Of a stretch of DNA of 53,759 nucleotides, positions 37,244-46,600 are shown in pieces. This DNA is from an uncultured Bacteroidota bacterium. Its GTDB lineage: Bacteria; Bacteroidota; Bacteroidia; NS11-12g; UBA9320. The translations under genes were made by a program, and so were the position numbers. A model generated the notes under the pieces. That model worked only from the letters and a program-made list of their open reading frames with translations, had not been told where the DNA came from and searched no databases. Position 1 is the first letter of the stretch, and every line of letters begins with the position of its first letter. The stretch is taken from positions 1 through 53,759 of the forward strand of contig CAKZLB010000029.1 in NCBI GenBank assembly GCA_937124965.1, in the 5' to 3' direction.

Positions 37244-38695
37244 ATGAGCATACCTAAAAAACTATTTGGTCGAATTTTCGGACCGTTGGCATTTTTGCTA
37301 ATCTATTCTTTTTTCTCCCCTGAAGGCTTGAGTAAAGAAGGAGTTTCTGTGTTGGCTGTTACCGCCTGGGTCGCTATCTGGTGGATTTCAGAAGCAATTC
37401 CTGTTGAGGCAAATTCCCTTTTGCCCATCATATTGTTTCCCTTAACTGGTGCTCTCGATCTTACAAAGACATGTGCCGCTTATGGACACAAGTTCATTTT
37501 TCTGTTTGTAGGTGGTTTCATTCTAGCAATAGCCATTGAGAAGTGGAATCTGCATAAGCGTATTTCACTCTCAATCATCAAAGTAGTTGGAACTAACTTA
37601 TCAAACATTATTCTCGGCTTTATGATCAGCACCGCTTTTTTGTCGATGTGGATTTCAAATACTGCAACGACCGTTATGATGTTGCCTATCGGTATAGCGA
37701 TAGTTGCTCAAATTGAAGTTGGGAAAAAGCCTGGTTCAAAACAATTTGGTAAAGCATTGATGTTAGCGATAGCATATGCTGCGTCGATTGGGGGAATTGC
37801 AACCTTAATAGGCACGCCTCCAAACATTATTTTAGCAGGGGTTATAGAACAAACCTACAATGTCGAACTCAGTTTTATGAAATGGTTTTCTATTGGATTG
37901 CCAATTTCTATGGTGCTATTATTTCTATGTTGGAAATACTTAACGAAAATCGCTTTTGACTTCAAAGAGTTGACATTAGATGGGGGAAAAGCGCTGATAG
38001 TAAAGCAATTGAAAGATTTAGGAAAAATGAGTTCTGAAGAAAAGAAGGTTTTAGTTGTGTTTCTATTAACCGCACTAGCTTGGATTTTTAGGTCTATTTT
38101 TTTAAATAAATTATTGCCAAATATTGATGATACGATTATAGCAGTAACCGCGGCCTTGGTATTGTTCGTTTTACCATCTTCAAATAAAAATGAGCCTTTG
38201 TTGAAGTGGAAAGATGCGGTAAAACTGCCTTGGGGTATTTTGTTATTGTTTGGAGGAGGAATTGCTATTGCGGTTGGATTTCAAAGTAGTGGGTTAGCAG
38301 AATGGGTTGCTCTCCAACTGCAAGGACTAAATGGTGTCCATCTATTTATAGTCTTATTTGTATTGATTGCAAGCGTCAACTTTTTAACGGAAATAACTTC
38401 TAATTTAGCAACAGCTTCGGTGCTATTGCCACTTCTAGCGCCGCTTGCACTAGCAATGGATGTGCACCCATATGTTTTAATGGTTGGCTGCACACTTGCT
38501 GCGTCATGTGCGTTCATGCTTCCAGTTGCTACGCCACCAAATGCCATAGTTTTTGGTTCAGGGAAGTTGCAAATTTCGGATATGGTGCGAGCTGGAATTT
38601 GGATGAATATAATTTCTATTGTCATCTTAACACTTGCGGTATATGGGTTGCTACCTATGTTGTGGGAAATTGATATAAGTTCTTTTCCGAAGTAA
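37244..38695 (+). CDS. SLC13/DASS-family dicarboxylate:sodium symporter
   Basis: 483 residues with about 11-12 membrane segments. The two family-defining SNT/TP motifs are clear: MWISNTATTVMMLPIG and GGIATLIGTPPNIILAG in the first half, then FLTEITSNLATASVLLPLLAPL and LPVATPPNAIVFGSG in the second. Members take up succinate, malate, fumarate, citrate or aspartate with Na+. The ATG at 37244 is 2 bp after the hydrolase stop, so the two are co-transcribed. Together with the DcuC-type carrier on the other arm, the locus encodes two unrelated acidic-metabolite carriers around one regulator. Confidence 0.93.
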   Translation: MSIPKKLFGRIFGPLAFLLIYSFFSPEGLSKEGVSVLAVTAWVAIWWISEAIPVEANSLLPIILFPLTGALDLTKTCAAYGHKFIFLFVGGFILAIAIEKWNLHKRISLSIIKVVGTNLSNIILGFMISTAFLSMWISNTATTVMMLPIGIAIVAQIEVGKKPGSKQFGKALMLAIAYAASIGGIATLIGTPPNIILAGVIEQTYNVELSFMKWFSIGLPISMVLLFLCWKYLTKIAFDFKELTLDGGKALIVKQLKDLGKMSSEEKKVLVVFLLTALAWIFRSIFLNKLLPNIDDTIIAVTAALVLFVLPSSNKNEPLLKWKDAVKLPWGILLLFGGGIAIAVGFQSSGLAEWVALQLQGLNGVHLFIVLFVLIASVNFLTEITSNLATASVLLPLLAPLALAMDVHPYVLMVGCTLAASCAFMLPVATPPNAIVFGSGKLQISDMVRAGIWMNIISIVILTLAVYGLLPMLWEIDISSFPK

Positions 38696-38748
38696 TTTTC
38701 TACCCTAGAAATTGCTTTATGGTGTAAAATCAAAAAGGTGTAAGTTGG

Positions 38749-39216
38749 TTAACCATATGTAATTTCAATCGTGTAATCCTTAGGAATTTTTGGAATCATA
38801 ACGGCGTGCAATGCGGCCTTAGAAAAACCATTAGAAGAGAGTCCAGAGGGATTCCAGGTTACCCGAGTAACAATTTCAAATCGAACGGTTTTTAGTTCAT
38901 GGTTTATATACCAATGGGAGCCAACGTTCATCTCAGTTATACCGTTATACCAACCTTCATTGTACATAACAACATTCCATTTTGTGTAATCAATAAACGG
39001 TGTCTTTATTTTACACTTTGGGAACCCTTTTGCTCCAGATTCGTCTTCAATTATGAATATTTGTTCAGGCAACGAACAGTCAATTGGCCAATCAATATAC
39101 TGGGTTGTTAAGCGCTCGTATCCTTTGTGATAGACCGGTTCCGGTGTCTCAATACTATTGCAACCAACAATGAGAACAATAAAAATAAGAAGTACGGTTT
39201 TAGTTTTCATTTTCAT
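38749..39216 (-). CDS. Small lipoprotein of unknown function
   Basis: 155 residues; lipobox LIVGC gives a lipidated Cys19 (an alternative start two codons in at 39210 works as well). The mature part is a compact beta-rich sequence with several Trp/Tyr residues (YNEGWYNGI, GSHWYINHEL) and two Cys, with no family I recognise. Its start overlaps the end of the upstream barrel gene by 17 bp, indicating coupled translation. It is convergent with the carrier gene, 53 bp apart, with no obvious terminator between. Confidence 0.72.
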   Translation of the reverse strand: MKMKTKTVLLIFIVLIVGCNSIETPEPVYHKGYERLTTQYIDWPIDCSLPEQIFIIEDESGAKGFPKCKIKTPFIDYTKWNVVMYNEGWYNGITEMNVGSHWYINHELKTVRFEIVTRVTWNPSGLSSNGFSKAALHAVMIPKIPKDYTIEITYG

Positions 39217-39766
39217 GATTTTGAAAAAAGTAATGATAACCTAACGAAAGATTTCGAACCCCGTTTCCAATATCAAGTTGAATGCCGTGTTGGGGCTTTA
39301 TTTTGTACATCGCACCTATTGAGTAATACGAATAATAACTTGATAATTCGGGAGGGAGCTGAATGTATGATTTTAGCAAAGGCGTTTCTGCGTTTATGAA
39401 AGAAGAGCTACTTCTCATACCCGCACCTATAATGGCGCGGACATGAAGTTTTTCTTTTTTGATTGGGTTGTAACACAATTGGAAACCGTACCCAAATTCT
39501 GATGTAGCGATTCTGTATTTTCCTAAGTCCGGCCAATTACGTCTAGCCTCATCATAATCCACATAAATTTCAAAATTTAATTGAAGAATGCGATGTGAGT
39601 TGGGAATAAAGGTAACAAACAACTGTGGAGGTAACTCATCTTTTATTGCATGGGTATTTCTGTCGTAACCCAAAGACATAGCCATTGAATGTTTAAAAAC
39701 TTCTTGACCAAACCCTCTAAACATTATAAAAGTCAATAGGCATGTGAGAATGATTCGATTTCTCAT
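39200..39766 (-). CDS. Small outer-membrane or secreted beta-barrel protein
   Basis: 188 residues, signal peptide 1-21 (IMFRGFGQ). Alternating strand-like segments with aromatic ends (MAMSLGYDRN, LQLNFEIYVDYD, FGYGFQLCYNP, YSYYSIGAMYKI, NLSLGYHYFFQ) suggest an eight-stranded barrel of the OmpW/OmpA-like size class. The family is not recognised. It probably works with the lipoprotein whose gene overlaps its 3' end, since barrel-lipoprotein pairs are common in this phylum. Confidence 0.7.
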   Translation of the reverse strand: MRNRIILTCLLTFIMFRGFGQEVFKHSMAMSLGYDRNTHAIKDELPPQLFVTFIPNSHRILQLNFEIYVDYDEARRNWPDLGKYRIATSEFGYGFQLCYNPIKKEKLHVRAIIGAGMRSSSSFINAETPLLKSYIQLPPELSSYYSYYSIGAMYKIKPQHGIQLDIGNGVRNLSLGYHYFFQNHENEN

Positions 39767-40199
39767 TGATGGTTTTTTTTTGGTTGTTTGACAGGCATTA
39801 AATTGTCTCGAATATATATAAACTAACGCAACAAAACCTTAAAGTCTATGTGTAATGAAACTTTGTTCGATTGATTATTTATGGTGCTAAAACTCGAGAA
39901 AAGTGGAGCCGATGAACACAAACTTAAGAACGAAAGACAATACAGCTAGGGATATGACGGAAGTTACATAGTACAAAGGGTCACATGAGATTATCCTAAT
40001 ACTTGCAACAGAACTTTGTGAGAACCCTTGTCAAAGAATCTCCTATCGTTTATTTATATCCTCCAAAATGTATTCAACACTAATCAGGCATAGACAGACA
40101 ACAAATCTGAAATCTCCAATCTGAAATCCTCAATCAGAAATCTTCAATCTGACTCCTGTTATTTAGCCTAAGGTCTATTTCTTGTATTTTCGTACAACC
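39767..40199. other. Non-coding intergenic region with short degenerate repeats
   Basis: 433 bp without a supported gene, AT-rich, between a minus-strand barrel gene and the plus-strand S41 peptidase. It contains about four degenerate 14-15-bp repeats at 40102-40158 (CAATCTGAAATCCT type). A TATTTTCG box at 40185-40192 could be the -7 element of the peptidase promoter. No RNA structure, terminator or mobile-element end was recognised. Confidence 0.6.
40102..40158. repeat. Short tandem repeats, about 14-15 bp period
   Basis: Successive units begin CAAATCTGAAATCTC, CAATCTGAAATCCT, CAATCAGAAATCTT and CAATCTGACTCCTG. They end 42 bp before the S41 peptidase start. Degenerate and short, so probably a decaying minisatellite; a regulatory role is not shown. 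Confidence 0.6.
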
Positions 40200-41645
40200 A
40201 TGAAACAAATGTGTATCGTAATCTTTATAGGTTTGTTAGGCTGCCAATCGTCTGAAAACACAACAAAAAAATTTCGGCATTTTGACAAAGAATCGTTGAT
40301 AAATGACCTAAACTACTTAGACGATGTGCTAAAGCGAAATCACCCCGGGCTTTATTGGCATACAGAACCTACAGAAATTGAACAATTAAAAAAACGACTT
40401 CAAGAATCTATTAGCGATTCAATGACAGAACCGAATTTTTTAAAACTGATTAGTGAATATAACTCAGTTATTCGTTGTGTACATACTGACATTAAACCGT
40501 CTAAAAACTACCAATTGTATTTGGATAGTACAAAGTGTTATGTGCCGTTTGGCCTCATAAAAATTGACAATAATTACCATGTCTATCGGTATTTAAGTTA
40601 TGATTCTACTTTAACTCAACAACCTAAAATTGTATCGATAAACGGTAAACCAATTGAAGAAATCGTTGAGGAGTTATTGCCCCGTATTCCGGCAGATGGA
40701 AAAAATGATTCTCGGAAGTATAATGTGCTTCAAAAACAGTTCAATAAGTATCTAGCGATGTTCATTTTTCCAGGACAAACAGAATATGTTCTGGTTGTTG
40801 AAACAGAAGCCAAAGAACGACAAACGTTTAATGTTAAAGGCGTTGACAAAGACTTTTACATAACAAAATGGAATGTTGAATATGGTACGTCAAGACAACC
40901 GCCCATTTCATTTACCACTGCTAAAGATAATAAAGTTGGAGTCTTAACGATTCGAAGTTTTCGAAACGACTTAATGGATAAGTTTGGGATTGATTTTCGA
41001 GACTACCTTACCACAGTTTTTGATTCTTTAGAAAAAAGTCAAATAGATAAACTCATTATTGACTTACGAGGAAATGGTGGTGGCTACAGCGAATATGGAG
41101 CACAATTGATCGCTTTTCTGTCAGACACCTCCTTTCAATATTGTCAAAAAATGGTTTTAAATTCAAGTGAATTAGATTCAAGATTGAAATACGATATTCC
41201 AGAAACGTTTGCAGACTTCCCAAAAGGAGTAGTTTGCCCTTACAATGAGTGTTTGTGGGCTCAACATTCTGTATTAGGGTGGCGAAAACCTGAACAAAAT
41301 ATTTTTAAAGGGAAAGTTGTTTTTCTAATTGATGGTGGTTGTGTCTCAACTACATCAGAAGTAGCAACTGTTGCTCATCGCTTAAAACTAGGTAGTTTTG
41401 TTGGGGAAGAAGTAGGAGGAAGCTATCAAGGCGATTCAGGCGGTGTATTGGGATTTGCAACGTTACCAAATACTGGCATTCAAGTTCGAATTGCAGTTGT
41501 CAAGTACGTGATTTCTGAGGAAGATGAATTTGAGGGGCACGGAGTAATTCCCAAGCTCCTCATTAAAAATTCAATAAACGAGATGAATAAAGAAGGAGAT
41601 ATCTTACTAGAAAAGGCGCACTTGGTCATTGATAAGTTGGAATAA
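40200..41645 (+). CDS. S41-family (C-terminal-processing) peptidase, lipoprotein
   Basis: 481 residues from the ATG at 40200, chosen because it gives a lipoprotein signal (FIGLLGC, Cys15). Residues 25-100 are a helical N-terminal region (HFDKESLINDLNYLDDVLKRNHPG), followed by a PDZ-like part (about 105-160, KIVSINGKPIEEI). The S41 core (about 245-455) includes VGVLTIRSF, LIIDLRGNGGG, FLIDGGCVSTTSE with likely nucleophile Ser383, and GGSYQGDSGGV. The family cleaves unstructured or signal peptides and fragments. As a lipoprotein it would act in the periplasm or on the outer membrane. It is followed by the cytochrome c peroxidase gene 104 bp away. Confidence 0.9.
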   Translation: MKQMCIVIFIGLLGCQSSENTTKKFRHFDKESLINDLNYLDDVLKRNHPGLYWHTEPTEIEQLKKRLQESISDSMTEPNFLKLISEYNSVIRCVHTDIKPSKNYQLYLDSTKCYVPFGLIKIDNNYHVYRYLSYDSTLTQQPKIVSINGKPIEEIVEELLPRIPADGKNDSRKYNVLQKQFNKYLAMFIFPGQTEYVLVVETEAKERQTFNVKGVDKDFYITKWNVEYGTSRQPPISFTTAKDNKVGVLTIRSFRNDLMDKFGIDFRDYLTTVFDSLEKSQIDKLIIDLRGNGGGYSEYGAQLIAFLSDTSFQYCQKMVLNSSELDSRLKYDIPETFADFPKGVVCPYNECLWAQHSVLGWRKPEQNIFKGKVVFLIDGGCVSTTSEVATVAHRLKLGSFVGEEVGGSYQGDSGGVLGFATLPNTGIQVRIAVVKYVISEEDEFEGHGVIPKLLIKNSINEMNKEGDILLEKAHLVIDKLE

Positions 41646-41749
41646 AATATTGTTCCAGATTGCAAACTCTAAGCATGATATTATCTTAATAATTCCGTAA
41701 TCTAGCTTGGCGCCAGGAATTCTAATTTCGAATATTAAATTCGATTTTT

Positions 41750-43558
41750 GTGCGTCATATAACCTCTGTCTTTTTTATAAGCATTTTACTTGTTCTGTTC
41801 TTTAGTAGTTTTCGGACGAATTCAAAAACATCTTCCCCAGATGGTATAAATGCTGATGTCAAAGGGTTTGTAAACTCTGCCTCGTTATTGGCACAATCAA
41901 CAATCGATTACAGGTTAAAGAATATTGACCTTGATTCTTTAAAACAGATTCACCGCTATACCCGATTGCACTATAAAAATATTGAATTTCTTGCAGAATA
42001 TCATTTTCCGTCATTTGTGGAAGAACATATAAATGGTGCTCCGTTATTGCATATCGAGCGACAAGGAGCGCGACCAATAGTTAACCTGCCAGAAGGTTTA
42101 CAAGTCTTAGACGAAATGATATTTGACGAAGATGTTGACGTTGATCAATTGGTGATTCTAGCAAAAAAACTGGAAAACAAAGCAAATGAACTGGCTGTCG
42201 GTTTGCAACAAATTAAAACATCCGAAGCCCAACTCATTGAAGCCATACGACTGCAAATAATTCGCTGTTTTACTCTTGGAGTTACAGGCTTTGATACGCC
42301 AGGATCATTAAATGCATTAGAAGAAGCCAATGCTTCAATGATTTCTTTGGCGCAAAATATTCAACAAGTAGAAAACAGCGAGGAGGTCCATGACCTGTTT
42401 ATACAGGCAGCATCATATTTGACGAAAAATAGTGACTTCAATGCTTTTGATCGATTAACGTTTTTGACTAAATACGTCAACCCACTTTTTGAACAGACCC
42501 TGAAACTACAGTTAAAGAAAGGTGGTGATGTCAAGGTTTATAGCGATCCCAAAGGAGTAAATTTAAACTCGAACAATCTGTTTTCACCGACGTTTTTAGA
42601 TCCCTATTTTTATACGGGGCTGAAAAAAGCAGAAGACACCAAAGAGCTCAGAGTGTTGGGGGAACAAATTTTTTACGACTCCACATTAAGCCTAAACCAG
42701 AATATGAGTTGCGCTACCTGTCATAAGCCCGAAAAAGCATTCTCAGACGGATTAAAAAAATCTGCTACAAATGTTTCGAATAAGGTCGGTCAGCGTAACA
42801 CACCAACATTGTTGAATGCAGTTTATGCCGACCGATATTTTTATGATTTGCGTGCGTTTGAATTAGAACAACAAGCAGAACATGTAATTTTTAATGAAGA
42901 TGAATTTAATACAGCAAATACGGCAATAGTAGCAAAGCTTTCAAGCAGTAAAGAATACAAAACCCTTTTTAAAAAAGCGTTTAAATCAAATGAAATTACA
43001 CAGGAGAAGTTTTCAAAAGCTTTAACATCATACGTTTTGTCATTGCAATCGTGGAATAGTCCAATTGATAAATTTATACGACATGAAACTTCTACGATCC
43101 CAGATGAAGTGAAAAAAGGATTCAACTTATTTATGGGTAAAGCTGCGTGTGGTACCTGTCATTTTGCTCCCACATTTTCTGGGTTAGTTCCGCCGTTATT
43201 TAAGAAAAACGAAAGTGAAATACTGGGCGTTTTAGAGAATCCTTATGTTATTCATAAAATCTTAGACACAGATTTCGGTCGATATGCAAACAACATAGTT
43301 AGTGAAAAAGCATGGATTTATGAGCGGTCGTTTAAAACAACAACGGTTCGAAACATTGAAAAAACTGCTCCATATTTTCACAATGGAGCGTATTTAGATT
43401 TAATGTCCGTGATCAATTTCTACGATATGGGTGGTGGTGCAGGTCAAGGTCTTGAAGTTAAAAATCAAACGTTATCAGATGCGGCATTAGCACTTGATTT
43501 AAACGAAAAAAATGCACTTATCTCTTTTTTGAAAGCTTTAACTGATGAGAACTATTAA
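41750..43558 (+). CDS. Di-haem cytochrome c peroxidase / MauG-type protein with long helical N-terminal domain
   Basis: 602 residues, GTG start at 41750, with an N-terminal membrane or signal segment (about 6-21). Residues about 30-260 are mostly helical (DSLKQIHRYTRLHYKNIEF, GLQVLDEMIF) and recall imelysin-like domains that are sometimes fused to or paired with such peroxidases; this is a weak match. The peroxidase part (about 295-602) has two CxxCH haem sites at 321-325 (MSCATCHKP) and 467-471 (ACGTCHFAP), the linker motif RNTPTLLNA and the late TVRNIEKTAPYFHNGA. Members reduce peroxide with electrons from small cytochromes or oxidise protein residues. It is followed by the PhoX-type gene. 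Confidence 0.92.
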   Translation: MRHITSVFFISILLVLFFSSFRTNSKTSSPDGINADVKGFVNSASLLAQSTIDYRLKNIDLDSLKQIHRYTRLHYKNIEFLAEYHFPSFVEEHINGAPLLHIERQGARPIVNLPEGLQVLDEMIFDEDVDVDQLVILAKKLENKANELAVGLQQIKTSEAQLIEAIRLQIIRCFTLGVTGFDTPGSLNALEEANASMISLAQNIQQVENSEEVHDLFIQAASYLTKNSDFNAFDRLTFLTKYVNPLFEQTLKLQLKKGGDVKVYSDPKGVNLNSNNLFSPTFLDPYFYTGLKKAEDTKELRVLGEQIFYDSTLSLNQNMSCATCHKPEKAFSDGLKKSATNVSNKVGQRNTPTLLNAVYADRYFYDLRAFELEQQAEHVIFNEDEFNTANTAIVAKLSSSKEYKTLFKKAFKSNEITQEKFSKALTSYVLSLQSWNSPIDKFIRHETSTIPDEVKKGFNLFMGKAACGTCHFAPTFSGLVPPLFKKNESEILGVLENPYVIHKILDTDFGRYANNIVSEKAWIYERSFKTTTVRNIEKTAPYFHNGAYLDLMSVINFYDMGGGAGQGLEVKNQTLSDAALALDLNEKNALISFLKALTDENY

Positions 43559-43659
43559 CACAGATTATTTCTGTTAACGTTCTTATAACTAAAAGTTAAA
43601 AGTAAGGAGAGTTATGAGTCAATTGTAGTCGATTGCTTTGCAGCACAAATAAATACAAA

Positions 43660-46600
43660 GTGAAAAGACTAGTAGCAATCACAGCTTTGGTGTTCCTGAT
43701 ATTCGGAATAACACAAGCTCAAACAGAAAAGATTTCTGTTCAGATTAACGCTTCTTCAGATGATGCTGAAGAAAGAGGGAGCAATGCCACGTCCAGTGTT
43801 GGACTGATGGATCTTGAAAGTAGTGACATCGAGTTGGTAAATGACGGAAACGATGGTGACCAATTTGTTGGTTTGCGTTTTAAAAATATTCAAATACCAA
43901 CGGGTTCGATTGTGAAAAATGCATACATCCAGTTTACAGTTGATGAAACAGATGACGTTACAGGCAAGGTGGTTTTTAATGTTGAGGATACTGATAATGG
44001 AACAACATTTACCTCTGCAGATAGTAACATTTCTTCGCGAAAACTTATGACACAGAGCGTAACATGGGAGAATATTCCAAAGTGGGATGTTGTTGGAGAA
44101 GCGGGAGAAGATCAGCAAACACCTGATTTGTCGGTGTTAATTCAAGCGATTATTGATCGTTCTGGTTGGAAAGCTGGAAACGCTATCAATATAATTGCTA
44201 CTGGAACAGGAAATAGAACCGCTGAATCGTACGATGGGTCATCGTCAAGTGCACCCACATTAATTGTGGAGTTCAGCAAGCCAGTTACAAAATCCTTTTC
44301 AATTTTAACTAACTCCGATGATGCTGAATTAGACGTGGTTGGAGCAAGCATGGATTTGACAAGTACTGATTTAGAATTAACTGTCGATGGAACTAAAAAT
44401 CAATTGATTGGATTGCGATTCGATGAGATCGGAATACCAAATGGTTCAATTATCACAAATGCATACGTTCAATTCACTGTAGATGAAGTTAATACTGGAG
44501 GACAAGTTGACTTATTGATGGCTTTTCAGGATACAGATGATGCATCAGAAATCAAAAGTACAGCAAATGAGCTTGCAGGTAGAAGTTATTTAGATAGTCT
44601 ATATTGGAATAACATTCCAGATTGGAGCAAAGTAGGAGACAACGGAGCAAATCAACAGACTCCCGACCTTTCTAGTCTTCTTCAAAAAGTAGTAAATCGC
44701 AAAGGTTGGATGGAAGGAAATGCTGTTCTTTTGGCACTACTTGATCCTGCTGTTTTAACGTTGCCTGGATATAAAGGGAATACTTCAAAACGAGTTGCTC
44801 AGTCTTATGACAAAAGTGCTTCTGCAGCACCCAAACTCGTTGTAACGTATATTCCACCTGCTGTTTTTCAAGAAGGTGTGTTTCCAGTTGCTAAAAATTC
44901 TTCATGGAAATATGACGATAGTGGCTCGGAGCTTAATTCAGGTTGGACAGACCTATCCTATAACGATTCAAATTGGAGCTTTGGAAACGGTGTTTTAGGA
45001 TATTCAAATGGAAATGAAACCAGCACGCTTAGTTATGGTGGAAGTTCAAGCAATAAAAATATTACCACGTATCTGAGACATACCTTTAACGTAAAAGACA
45101 GTTCAGTATATGACTCGTTGGTTTTTAATGTAATGCGGGATGATGGAGTTGTAGTTTATGTAAATGGAAATGAGGCTTTTAGGATGAATATGCCATCAGG
45201 AACCATTGGGTATGACACCCTAGCAGTTGCAGCGGTTGGAGGTTCAGATGAGTCGAAATATTTCGAATACAAAACAAAAAATTTATTAAGAAATGGAAGA
45301 AACGTAATTGCCGTAGAGCTGCACCAAAACAGCCCTTCTAGCTCGGATCTTAGTTTTGATATGGAAGTAGGTTTTGAATTACCACCGCTTAAGCCAGCAT
45401 CGTTCCCGTTTGCTAAAAATTCGGATTGGCATTTCTTCAACGAAGGTGTTAGTCTTGATGATAAGTCTTGGCAAGATTCTTCATTTGATGATAATAATTG
45501 GGATCAAGGCAAAGGTGTACTTGGTTATGGTAATGCGGTTGCTACAACCTTGTCTTATGGATCTGACCCAAATAACAAATACCCAACTGCATATTTTAGA
45601 AGAGATATCAATATCGACTTAGCAACATTACCTGACAGTTTTGAACTTGGCGTCCTGAGAGACGATGGAATCATATTTTATGTGAATGGCAAAGAGGTTC
45701 GACGAGATAATTTACCGAGTGGTATAATCACGTATGATAGTCTAGCTATTGAAACTATCTCAGGTTCGGCAGAAACAACTTACTATACTTCCGTACTTTA
45801 TAAGAAAGATTTTAAACAAGGTGTAAACACGATTGCTGTTGAATTACATAACAGAGATTTATATAGTTCGGATTTAGCATTTGATTTATACATGGATGAA
45901 TTACCCGTTGTAAACCCTCCAGCACTTGGCTGCACCGATGCTGAAGGTCATGTTGGTTGTTTTACATCTATTGCACCAACTGCACAAACGTCAAAACTAA
46001 TTTTACCAAGTTCGTCTCACCGCTTCCAACAATTATTTAATCAAGGAGATGCATACACTATAGGTGGAGGAAATGTACCAGGAAACCATGATTTTACAGC
46101 ATATTTGGCATTGGACGGTAGCAGTGAGATAGGACATCTTGCAATTAATCACGAAACTACTCCAGGTGCCGTTTCAATTGTAGATGTTAGTTATGATAAA
46201 TCAATGAGATTGTGGAGCGTAGATTCGTCACAAGCTGTTAATTTTAACAACAACGATTTAGTTGCAACGGCACGAAATTGTTCTGGTGGAATAACGCCAT
46301 GGGGCACAGTTATCACTGCGGAAGAGTCATTAAATAATTCGGATGTAAATAACGATGGATATTTAGATATTGGTTGGTTGGTAGAAATCGATCCATTAAC
46401 TGCTAAGGTGAAAGAATATGAAAATGGAAAGCAGGAAAAACTATGGGCTTGCTCTCGAATTTCACACGAAAATGCTTTAGTTCTTGACGATTCAATTACG
46501 CTATATACTGGCGAAGACGGCGGGAGTAGTGCAGTCTTTAAATTCGTAGCAGATAACAAAACAGACTTAAGTGCTGGAAAGTTATATGCTCTGAAATTGG

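Noticed and set aside
43633-43659. TTG start nine codons upstream of the PhoX-type gene
   Set aside because: It would put polar residues before the signal peptide; the GTG at 43660 gives a standard Sec signal.
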